Below are positions 1 to 11,006 of a DNA stretch of 64,000 nucleotides, in pieces (within the stretch, counting starts at the first letter, position 1; each line of letters begins with the position of its first letter). The position numbers were made by a program, and so were the translations under genes. Origin of the DNA: Takakia lepidozioides (Eukaryota > Streptophyta > Takakiopsida > Takakiales > Takakiaceae); assembly GCA_030704615.1 (NCBI GenBank), contig CM060731.1, forward strand, positions 19,468,001-19,532,000. Direction: 5' to 3'. The notes under the pieces are model-generated. The model did not search any database, was not told the origin of the DNA, and saw only the letters and a program-made list of their open reading frames with translations.

Positions 1-213
1 TTATACCGCCAGAGCTGAATGTAGCCATTGCTGGATTAGATCTGGTAGCTAATGTGAGCTGTAAGTTTACTCCCTCGAAATAGGGTAGAATGTGGTGGGG
101 ACTTCCTTGTATAGTATTGCAGCATACCTCTTGTCCTGGTAGGGAGCTGCAAGATGGATTTCAGAAACTGTCAGATCTGATTGATGTCTGTCGCCGACTA
201 TTTGGACTCGCAG

Positions 214-3200
214 GAAAAGGGAAGTGAACAAGAAGGTCCTCAAGGTGCCTGAGATTGAAGTCAAAGTATGCCATTTTTCACCTTTGAATTTATAATCTCC
301 ATCAATGTATGTCACCAGAGCTTCATTGGAACTCAGATTTCTGAGTGGATCATGTTACTTAGAAAGGACACAAGTGTCAAAATCTCACCAACATGAAGGG
401 AAATTTTATGAGGTGTTACAGACTTCCAGTCCTCTTAGTCCTACATTGGAAAGATGTACTTTTCTCTCTGCATATGATGGAGCTTCTTACCATTTCTCAA
501 GCAGCGTCTTGTGCTGCTCATAGTACTTGAAAGTGTGTTGTACAACTGAGCAATTGGCTGGAGAAAAAAGGAGCTGAAGATGGATTAAGGCGCTTTGGGC
601 AGATTCCTATTAGAGAGTCTGTACCTCTCTGATGAATGTTGTGCAGGGGTAGTAGGGTTGTTTTGTAGGGAGAAGAACAAGGATCAATTGACAACTGATA
701 TACTCTTAGCCTTTTGTTTTCAGGTACTTGAGGCAACCAGCAATGAGCCCTGGGGTCCCCACGGAACGATCATGAGTGACATTGCACAAGCGACTCGAAA
801 TTTTGTGAGGAATCAACCACCCCGATCACTGCAATTACTAGTATGACATATTTGGAGGAAGCTGTTACTGCATTGTTGCCGTTGGGATATTGCAGTAAGC
901 AGCATAGCTTTGATTGGCATGTTGCCCATTTCAGTATGACTGTTTTGTGCAGCACTGAATACCAGATGATAATGGGGGTCCTGTGGAAGCGCCTGACTGA
1001 TACCGGGAGGAACTGGCGGCATGTGTACAAGGTTAGTAGATTGGTCAGGCCCTCGTTCATGGAGGTGCTGCTGTAGCATGCCGTATAATTTTCCAGAAAT
1101 TTTACCATCAGTGTCTTCAGGAGCATTTTGGGAATCTGTTCATAGAAGGTGCATGATAACGTCATGTAAACATGAATGGGCGAGTCAAAGAGCTTATAGT
1201 GGTCTGTAAACCTGGCTGCCAGTCATTGACAGTTTTGGAATTTTTGGTCGCCAATGGTGCTGAAATAATCATCGACGAACTTCGGGAGCATACATACCAG
1301 ATTCAGGTGACTTCCGTTGTTTTCTGTATGCTGCACTTATTGCTATTATATTTGTCTTTCTCGCGTTCCGTTTTCTTTGGAGCAGTGAGGGATTTCTAGA
1401 GGATAGCTGGAAAACTCGGATCATTACTGTTCCAAGGTAAGTCTTTCTACCGGTGTCAGCCCCTGACAAAGGTAGTTTCTGTCCGTTTGGGGGCGGGGTC
1501 AGGGCCACAGCTACAGCAAATAACGTCTTATGAGTACATTCTTTAGAGCAGTGAAGCATCCTTAAAGGACGATGAGCAGTATAAAGATTTACACGAAATA
1601 AGAGTTGATCTATCTTGATATTGGGCCATTTTGTCTATTCTTATGCTCTTCCCATCCATATGCAGTGGATACTGACGGTGAGTCCTCTGTTTCTTTCAGA
1701 CCTTGGTGGATTTCCAATATCTCGAGCCAAGTGGCAAGGATCAGGGTATCAACGTGCGTAAGAAGGCACAGACCTTTGTTGCTAATCAATGACAAGGATA
1801 GAATTCGTGAAGTAAGGCAAAAAGCAGCTGCCAACAGCGACAAGTAAGTAATTTCAAACTAGGTCTAGGTAGACTGTAGATTGTGTAGACAGGATTTCCT
1901 CAGAATTAGCATGTTTGCATATCCTTACCGGCCATGGGCTTTCCTGCATTCATCTGATATTTATGATGTGAATCTATGCATCTTTGACAACAAAGTGTGA
2001 AATTGCAGTCTGATGTCTAGAAGCATTGCCGCACTAGGCAGTTCGACACCCGGTCCAGGTCCATACTCCCAAATGAGTTAAAAGAGAATCCCCCCTCAAT
2101 TGGAGAGTGGATGCTGGAAAGCCTCAGAAACCCTCAGAATGATTGTGCTTCTTCCCCATTGAACCATGTGTTCTAGCAGTGGTTAATTATGGGTAAGTGG
2201 ATAATGAATTGTCATACCAAGATTGCGTAAATTGGCCAGTTGGATTTGAAATTGTACATGTCTGATGGCACTTGGCAATGATACATGCTACTCTCACCAG
2301 CCAGATCAAATGTTCTTTAGGCAGTGCTAGTAAGAGTCTCGTCTCTTTGTGCAGGTATCGTGGTGTGTCAAGCTCAGGATTCTTTCAGACCTAGTTCATA
2401 TTCAAGTACTACTGGAGGATACAGCGACAGGGAGGATGATCGTTATGGTGGGAATTCCAGCCGTGGTGGAGGAAGAGAGGCTTTTGACAGCTATGGTGGA
2501 TCTCTGAGCGGGGATCGATACAGGGATGATGACCACTCTGGAAGAGATAGGGAGCGCTACAAAGATGATGCATATGGTGGTGATCGAGAGCGTGTTGATG
2601 ATGGCTACAGCTCGAAGGGTGTAGATCCCCTAAATGACAAGTATGAGGGTGGGTTGTCAATTGACCGAGACCGGGGCTACGATGATGATGATCGCTACTC
2701 CTCCAGGTGCCTTTATCTGTGTTGTCATGGGGTTCAGTTTGGCACCAATGCTCCTTGGTTGGTCAAAGTGCAAACGCAGTCAACACTATCATGTATAGCA
2801 GCGGCATGAAGGGATGTATCCACATAGAAATTGACTCACAAGATAGTGCAGTGGCTGTCTCTGCCGCTGTAATGTTCTCCCGTGGGTGAACACTGGCTGA
2901 ATAACAAATCATAAGCTTATGGCCATGAGGTAGAGGCTAAAAAAATAAAAGGATGGCAAAACTTTCTTTACAGTGAAGTACCTCAGGGTTGGTGTTGTGC
3001 AAGCTGCAACTTTAGGGATTTGCATTCCTCAACCAGTTGAGAAAACTGTCAGATAGGCTCTTGTATGTGTGGCTGTATGTATGACATTACAACATGTGTT
3101 CAATGCAATGGTCTTTATAATCTCAGCTGATAATTCCTGGCTGGTTGCAGGCAAGGCAAAGCAAGAGTTGCTCCTCCGAGCTATGATGATGCCTTTTTAA

Positions 3201-6200
3201 CCAATGATCAGGAGGATGAGAGGTAGGAATGAAACTCATTATACTTGAATGCGAAGCACCATCCTACATCTTTAACATGCTTAGATTTGCAGAGGTGTTT
3301 GTAGGTCTAACTGGACCACTCATGATTGCAGGCCAAATGGGGTCTTGAGTAGACAGTTCTTCCAAGCCTTGTCTTGACACCTCGTAAGGCATTGACTGAC
3401 AAATCGTTATAATTCATGACTGAACTTCGAGCTATTGGATAAGTTTAGTATCATTGGCAAGCTCCTGTCAGCTGCATCTTTAAGCCATAATCGCACAGGT
3501 TCTGACTATGATTTCCCGAAAATGGAAGTGTTTTTGTCCTAGAACTTGAAATGTGATACAAACCAAATATTGCTGAAATGAGGTAGATTGTCATGACATC
3601 CACCAATTTTGGCAGAAGCTCAAATGAAAGGCTATATGCCAGACATTAGATCCAAAATAAGCTGCTAGATTTGAAATTTGCTGTTTTTCCAGGTTTTTTT
3701 TCTGGATATTGCCAACTTGAAGGTTCTCAAGCCTAGCTGGGTTCTTGCAAATGGTGCTCTCATCATGTCTCTAGCTCCTTTATGGTGTGCATTGTTGGTT
3801 TAAAGATCTTCATGGACAGTAATTGATCAAACATGTGCATGCACAATGGTCAGATTGTACTCATAAGACGTTGTTTGCCGTAGCCTTGTGGCCATCCCCG
3901 CACAATGGTCAGAGAGCAAGAGCTAGTGTAGTATTACACACCATCAAACTGGTTTGCTAAAAGCTGAAATATTTTTGAGGGTGATTTGTGGGGATATTAG
4001 TAGCCGAGGTGTGGCGGCTGCAGTTGCAAGAGCTCAGAGTAGCCAATCACAGGGTGCTGTAAACCCTGCTCAAAGTGTGCCTAGCAAATTTGGTGGGGGA
4101 GGTTCCTATTTCACAAGCCAGGTGGCAGATGACTTTGATGATTTTGATCCTAGGGGCAATTCTGGTGTAGCTGGTAAGTGGTTAATCACACTTGAGAGGG
4201 AGAGTTTCATTGTGCACTTCCACAACTGAATTTATGCGTCTCTTCAGAGGGCTTTATCTGTACTTAAGAAATCAACAGATGTATTTGTTGACCCTCATGG
4301 AGGGGTGTTGTTACAGATTAGGTATGTTCATTCTAGTATTCATTATTCTATACACCAAATGGTAGATTGCTGTAAATCTGCATTACCCCTGGGTCTCCAT
4401 GAGGTTGTTGGTTAGGAAGCCAAGCCTTCAACACTGAAATGCTATTGCTGTGCTGGGCATGACTGTAGCACCTCCTGCAAGTCAACCACAGGAGGACTTT
4501 TTTGGGCAAACTGCCCCCGCAGCGACTTATTCTTTGGGGGTGACTCCCACTCTTGCACCCACTGCTCCAGCAAAGAGCACAAGTGGGATTGAGGACTTGT
4601 TTGGGGATGTTAGCTTTCAAGCAGCTTTTCCAGCTTCTTCTGCACCGGTATCCAAGCAAATCACCCAGGTAGCAACTAAGTAGTTCTAATGCTATAAATG
4701 GCATGGATTGCCAACTTGGATCTTGCTGCTCTATTATCTATGTTCCGTTCTCTGGGGCTTCAGCTTTATTCATCCACTCTGTTTACAGGCATATCAGGCT
4801 TAAGACCCTGCTCCCTGAAATAAATCTCCATTGAATCTGTTTCCTTTGTCATCTATTGCTGATACAGGGACCAAGGGAGGACCTGTTTGGGGCGCCTGCA
4901 TTCCAAGTGGTCCCATCCTCTTCTCCACATGTGTTAAGTGCCCCAGTGGCAGCAAACCTCTTTCCACAACCACCATCATCTTCACCAGACATGGTCAGTG
5001 CACAGCCACCAGGAAACCTCTTTCAGCAGGACCCTACACCTCCCAGCAGTGGAGCCGGAGATGCCTTCCAACTATTTGGACTGGGGAACTCCACTCATAA
5101 TGTAGGAGAAAGCTCTACCGGAGGAAACATATTTGCTACTCCAACCTCTTTTGCTGCGTTTGATTCTGCACCAAGTAATGCAACAACAGGTAGCATTGGA
5201 GACTTTTTCCAGGGCACTACCTCTTTACAGGGGCAAGCTCTGAGCAATCAGCCTTTCAGCAGTAATCTGTCTTTGAATAATAGGCAACCTTTCGGTAACC
5301 AGTCTTTGAGCAGCAACCCACCTGCACTGGGGACCTCACAGGTTCAATCTAGCAGCAATGGTGAAGCTGTCCAGCCACAACAGCAACCAAAGAAGGCATT
5401 TGCACCACCAAAGTCTGCCTTGTGGGCTGACACTCTCAGCACTGGCTTGGTTGACCTCAATATTGCTGGACGTACGTACTTCTTGATCTTGTTTGTCTTT
5501 GGGAAAAGTGCACATGTTTGCTTGGGATCTTCTCCACCTGGGGTTTGTGGTTGGAAGTTGCATTGCTAACAAAAGCTATGCCTTCGGCATGCGTTTCACA
5601 TGAATGTGCACGATCCACAGTATGTGGATGGACAAGCCAGGGATTAGTCTCTCATTTGCAATCTACATTCCTGATATTGTATAGCAAGGTAACGTATGGA
5701 CAGAGATGCTTGGAGTGGGGTCTTCTTGACTTCCAACGCGACCAGTAGCATGTCTTATTCAGCATTTAAAGCCAAGTCATACTGATATGACAACAGTTAG
5801 TTTGAGGCGACTCTGACACGTTTTCTGTCAAAAATAGACATTGACATCAACCTACCACTTCACCAAGCCAGACTGCTTCTTTCACAAACCTCTGTGATCA
5901 ACACTCAGCATGTCTTATTCAGCATTTAAAGCCAAGTCATACTGATATGACAACAGTTAGTTTGAGGCGACTCTGACACGTTTTCTGTCAAAAATAGACA
6001 TTGACATCAACCTAGGCACTTCACCAAGCCAGACTGCTTCTTTCACAAACCTCTGTGATCAACACTCAGCTACCAACGTGATACTAAGTGGAAAGTGGGT
6101 AAATATTGTGCTCAGTGGACCCTGATTCTGGGTACTTTCCGTGATGTTCTTCTCATTGGTTCTTCGTAAGGATGTGGTCAGGGTTACAGTGGTGGGGATT

Positions 6201-7074
6201 TGGTTGGCAATCCCACGCCAGAGATTCATTGGTGGTGAACGATAGACAACAGAACGTAGTTTAAAATAGTTCCTCAGTTGGGCTTCAGTGCTTTGTACTT
6301 TAAAGTAGGGTTCTCGTATATTCTTCCAATACGTGTGAGAGTCTGCTCCTCTTGCCAGACACACTCGTTTATGATGACACTAATGTTGGTTTTATCCTCT
6401 GGTGAGGAGATGACCAAGTAACTCTAGTGGATTGTTCTTGTCTCTTCCTTTACCATCAATGTTCCAGAAATGTCCAAAGTTGTAGGAAAGAGTTTTGGAA
6501 TGCTTCAACATGAGTTACACTTGCTTTGCTGATGCATGGGCTGCCACAATGATTCTTACCCCTTGTTAGCTAGAGTTGTATGGTAAGCAGCAGGGCAGAG
6601 AGAAGACGTCTTGCATGGAAATTGTCAGTTCCTGTTCCGTTTCTTAGAGATGGGGTGCTGATCATTGTGCTTGACCGTGATGTGGCAGCCAAAGTCAATC
6701 CATTGGCAGATTTGGGCATTCAGCTCACAGATGCGACTTTACGCAACGAACTTTGGGGTGTTGTGGAAAGTAAGAACAAGAATGAAAAGAGATCATCTCT
6801 AAGTACATCATCCATGGGTGCGGCAATGGGCTCGGGATCAGGTCTTGGCAGGGCTGCTGCAAGCACCTTGCCTCCTCCGCTGCCACCACCCACTCTAATG
6901 AATGTTGGGAGGATGAGCATGGCACCAGGGATGGGCATGAATCCGGGAATGGGCATGGCTCCAGGTATGGGCATGAATCCTGGCATGGGGATGGGGATGG
7001 GCCAGGGGATGGGTATGGCCCCTAATATGGGGATGGGAAGTTATTCCAACCAGCAATACAGTGGCTATAGGTAG
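214..7074 (+). CDS. Epsin-like clathrin adaptor (ENTH domain), 5'-incomplete and frameshifted
   Basis: Plant epsins bind phosphoinositides and clathrin and drive vesicle budding at the trans-Golgi and endosome. Exons I place: 214-265, 724-804, 953-1031, 1223-1306, 1700-1843, 2355-2706, 3151-3222, 4001-4173, 4469-4668, 4868-5471 and 6689-7074 (TAG at 7072). The first exon (initiator Met) is not seen and probably lies before the window. Exons to 1843 encode the ENTH domain ([47 protein letters not shown]). Then come an Arg/Asp/Gly-rich stretch, a tail with DLFG/NLF-type clathrin and adaptor motifs, the conserved [15 protein letters not shown] and NPLAD blocks, and a Met-Gly-rich C-terminus. Splice phases agree across exons 7-11. 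Exon 3 has one extra base near 956, exon 5 is out of frame near 1785 with an in-frame TGA, and exon 6 has one extra base near 2381. Exons 3 and 6 could be rescued by downstream acceptors (AG at 964-965 and 2387-2388). Exon 5 cannot, so this may be a pseudogene or carry a sequence error. Confidence 0.88.
5747..6067. repeat. Tandem duplication of a ~160-bp unit inside epsin intron 10
   Basis: Two direct copies, 5747-5906 and 5907-6067, are almost identical. The visible difference is CCTACCACTTC against CCTAGGCACTTC. The unit lies wholly inside the intron 5472-6688, so it does not alter the coding frame. Confidence 0.9.
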
Positions 7075-8239
7075 TCGCGTGTGGGAACTGCACAATAGCA
7101 CCATTCATTTGCCATGAATTGGAGCACTGCATATCAGCTCTGGTGTAATCCTAGATACAGCCAGTAGGACGATTCTCACATTGTGCTTATTCTACGAGTG
7201 TTACATACATTCGCTGTAGTAGTACTGCAGCTCAGGATTTGTGTAGGCCATTAGGATTTTTGACGAGAAGGCACTGTCTCGTCTTCCTTTGAGCCCACTG
7301 TTCAGGTTTCTACATCTTTGCTTAAGATTGTGACTACTCTAATAAAGGTAGAGTACTCTCGCGTTAGGGTTTGTTTCTTGCATAAAGCTGACAGGTGTGG
7401 CATTTGTAGTTTGTGCTCTGTTTTCCCTACATACCTTCAAATCCACCGTGCAAACTTCAGAAATTTGTGGCTGATGTCTGCAAGCACCTCTCTTTGGTGA
7501 ATGGGACCTCTGGGACTACTCTAGATGAAATAAATAAATAAATTTATTTCTTCTTCCTTCCTTTCTCTCCTGCCCAACATACTGTGAGCTCTGGCTAGAT
7601 ACTACTTCCCCCTATGGGGCTTCAGCTTGGAGTACCAAAAGTGCTTGGCATCTTACCTGCATGATGTACTTCGCCTTCTGGCAATGATTGCTATCTTATG
7701 ATGTGATCTTCTTGTCGCTTTACTTTCCCCAATTGACATCAGGGTGCCTTGTGGATGTTATAAAGTTCATTTTTTCTTTTGTTCCTTCATTGTCTCTCTT
7801 TCGCAAATTTGAGGGCAGTACTTTATCTTAAGAGAGTGTCCATCATAAAGCACCATTATAAAGCACCACTTCATTACATTTCATCATCCTTGACTGAAAT
7901 TTTTCATCATGAAGATCAGAAGCCAGTAGCCCTCCCGCTTGGGGATGAGTAGGACAGAGTACCTAGTCTGGTTATTCTCGTCTATTTGACTATGGTAGTA
8001 GTGGTTTGGTTCTTCAGGACTTCTACAGTGTTGTTCTCACACTTTTGGTCCATACTAGCATTCCATAGACACTAAATTTGATTAAGGTATACAACAGTGT
8101 TTTCCTGGCATTCAGGTCAAGGTTTGGTAGGAGCAATGTTATAAAAAACCATGTGGGTCTGACAGTTGCTTTTGCATGGGGATTGGTATGGTATGGCATG
8201 AAAATAAAAAATAACCTGCGTGAGCAGAATCCACAGTTA
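7075..8239 (+). other. Epsin 3' flank and intergenic DNA
   Basis: This holds the presumed epsin 3' UTR, with AATAAA-like signals near 7339 and an AAAT-rich run near 7527-7550. No coding frame resembling a known protein was seen. Confidence 0.5.
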
Positions 8240-8614
8240 GAGCATGCCCAGCAGGCGCTCTACCTGGCGCGCTATCATCAAAATAGCGCGGCCGCCGCTG
8301 TCGGCCCCAGCAGCACTTTCACACGCTTCAAAATGGTGAGCCTCACCAAGTTTCGCCCCAACTCGCGCACTATCTACACGAGTTTTGGTGTGTGGCATTC
8401 TTCCCCGCTAGCTACCACTTAGCCTCAAATATAATGACCTGTGGCGGGCAGGTGGCGGGGCTCACTCTCACCTCAGCCTGGCGCCATTACTCCTCGATGG
8501 GTTGCTGCTGGGGCTCTTGCCAACCCACGCGCCATCTAGCTTGCGGGCCTCACCATCCGCCTACTTAACATAGTGATGGCGAGGGAGTTTAGTGAGCCTC
8601 TGCTGGGCATGCTC
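8240..8614. mobile_element. PIF/Harbinger-type MITE, 375 bp
   Basis: The ends are inverted: the left begins GAGCATGCCCAGCAG and the right ends CTGCTGGGCATGCTC, a perfect 15-bp terminal inverted repeat. TTA flanks both sides (8237-8239 and 8615-8617), the usual 3-bp PIF/Harbinger target duplication. There is no transposase frame, so it is non-autonomous. The interior is GC-rich compared with its surroundings. Confidence 0.85.
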
Positions 8615-8723
8615 TTAGGGGGGAGATATGTTTGCAGACGGAAATGGAAGTCATGCGCAGACATGGAATATTGCTACGTTAATAGGGTCAGTTACATGGT
8701 CTATCAGTATATTTACTATTTGC

Positions 8724-8753
8724 CAAATAAAATAAAATAAAATAAAATAAAAA
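8724..8753. repeat. (TAAAA)n microsatellite
   Basis: A run of five to six AATAA/TAAAA units in an AT-rich stretch. Confidence 0.9.
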
Positions 8754-8759
8754 TATAGT

Positions 8760-9774
8760 GGTTAGGTCGGAGTTCCTAGCCTCAACTAAAATTTAGTACT
8801 CATAACAGCTTGATGTTTGATAACCAAATTTTTAAATTATGCATTACCTTGATGGTATCTCAAGCTCGTTTCTCTCATATACTTACACCAGACTGGTGTA
8901 AGTAATTGTCAATACCAACCATACATCACCTACACCACAGTAGCAAATGCAAGAATATCAGTGTCATATCCTGCAACAGCTCTGGCACTACGGGTTCTCA
9001 ATCTGAGTCATAGAATTTTGCAAATATCTTAGTTTTTAGTTTAGCCCTTCCAACCCAACTGGTATGCCTGGTGACCATTTCAAAAGATATGTGAGAAGAC
9101 AGGTGAGGGTCCTTCCTGCAGATTTTTGCATCAAGCTCCCACCCTTAGTCCAGGATTCTCTTACACAATACTAGCAATTGATTCATATGTGCAGTTCTAA
9201 GGAAGTCCCGCATCGTGATCAACTGTGACTCTAGAGAAATTCCCAAAAGCACAAGGTCAATCACGGAATTAATGGCTGTCATGTAGCTGAAGGCTACTGG
9301 CCAAGAACAAATCCATTCACAAGTTTAGCAGAGCCCCTGCCACCTATCGTATGGCCTGCAGGCATTACAGGTTAATCCGCGATTTCATGGTTGATAGCAG
9401 CAAGGGGTCAACCACAGGCACCCGTTGGAGCTTACCACTACTCCACCATCGTATGAAGTTACCCACTTGTACAACTTCCAAAAATCCATCATAAAGTGGA
9501 AAAACCTATTTGCCATGGTGCAAATGCATGTCACTTCGGACACCTCAACAAAACATTGTCTAATGAATGTACCTTTCCAAACAAGCAATGGGGTATCCCT
9601 ACGAGAATCCCTCATTTCATGCATGCAATGCCTTTCCCCTAGGGCACTGCCAATAACAAAGCACTCACTGAAGGATGGATATGGTAGACTCCTAACAAAC
9701 AGAAAGTTGGGGCCTCATAGATCAAATCCTCACACATCTGAATAGAAATGGAGGTATAATAGTACATAACATAC
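8760..9774. other. Intergenic DNA without a recognised gene
   Basis: AT-rich to mixed sequence. A 79-codon minus-strand frame (9385-9624) and a shorter open stretch near 9130-9290 are present, but I could not match either to a family. None of the NEMF exons that should follow the one at 9775-9985 is visible here. Confidence 0.4.
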
Positions 9775-9985
9775 TTTGTTGACAGAGTGTAATCATCCAT
9801 GTCATCAAGGTTGTCGCTAAGAAGGAGTGATTCTTCTCAAGCTGCATGCTGTAAATAAGCCCAGCCACAGGGTTGCCTGCTGTCTTCTCCTCTTTCACCA
9901 TGCATGCCAGGTCTTTCCAATCCATGCCACTTGCCAGTGCTGTACGCACCACCATGATTGCAGCATCCACATCATCACAGATTTT
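9775..9985 (-). pseudogene. NEMF: Isolated exon of NEMF (Tae2/Rqc2-like ribosome quality control factor)
   Basis: On the minus strand the frame reads VDAAIMVVRTALASGMDWKD, then EEKTAGNPVAGLI. After a one-base slip it continues LDDMDDYTLSTK up to a GTATGT donor at 9774. This is the conserved central block of NEMF, which binds 60S subunits with obstructed nascent chains and recruits Listerin. The slip lies in the run between the HSFL and LDDMDD parts. The neighbouring exons (for example the one with the ALSAHANARRWYE-type block) are absent, so this is a relic or captured exon rather than a working gene. Confidence 0.75.
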
Positions 9986-9989
9986 ATTC

Positions 9990-11006
9990 TATTCACTCTG
10001 CCATGCAAACTGACTGGTCAACTAATTGTTTGAGTGCCTCCACCCGGTTTGTCTGCACCACCATCATTCCAGTATGATTCCACCATAGAGTCAGAGCCTA
10101 TCTTTTTACACCCTTTCCCCCTCTCTTCGTAACACACTCCCTAACCATTTCCAAAAGATAATTGCTAATTAATAGTAATGGAACTAAAAGCTGCAACCTT
10201 GAAAAAAAACTGAGTCTTTGACGTCACAAACATGTATTGTGCATACCAAGACGAGCTTGTCAGGCTGAAGATACGAGTCATTGCAATTTCAAAACTATCA
10301 AGAGCCTTTGTACATCTTCTTCCCGAGTAAGTCCTGCAATCATCACAATCCATGAGATCACATTCCTCTTAGACCTTAGGGAGACCACAGTACTTCAACA
10401 CTTGTCATAACTCAACATCCTTGGAGCTGATTTGGAAGATCATCATACCCTCTCACCATCAGCTTTGTCACCTGCTTTTAGAGGGGTAGTCATTGTTTAC
10501 GGTTTTAGATAGGATGGGATGGGATGATTTGCATAGTTCACCGGGACTGCTGGTAGGACTGGTCGACAGCTCTCCAAACTCTAAATTCAGGGAGCAACCG
10601 CTTCACTGAGTGTCTAAAAACAACAGGCCACTCCCAAGCGGGGATGTGGCACCTTTACCCACTGCTTTTTAATAGGCCCATAATGTGTCACCATGCAAAC
10701 TTTGCATGCATAATTCACTTCTATCCGTCTGCTTTAAATATGGGAGGAAAAGCGGTAAGCACGCATGCTATCTGGGCTTCCAAATGACCCAAGTGGTCGG
10801 CTGGCCCTACAGATCCCCTGTGTGAGCTAGTTGGTAATGCCACAGTGGCGAGTGTAGACCAGGGGAACCAGTGCAAACAAGGAAGTTTTAAGATCTTCTA
10901 ACAAGAAGCACCTGTAATAGAAGCCAAGCTATGCCAGTAAGTTGCCCTAACCTTCCTTTCACCACGTAATGTTCCGAGCTTGAACCCCACATACCAGGCC
11001 CTCTCC
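9990..11006. other. Intergenic DNA, 3' side of PTF2
   Basis: No convincing gene. A 62-codon minus-strand frame (10165-10353) follows a plausible acceptor but matches nothing I recognise. The last few hundred bases are probably PTF2 3' UTR. Confidence 0.4.

Noticed and set aside
8078-8422. 114-codon plus-strand ORF
   Set aside because: It runs into the MITE at 8240 and owes its open frame to that element's GC-rich interior.
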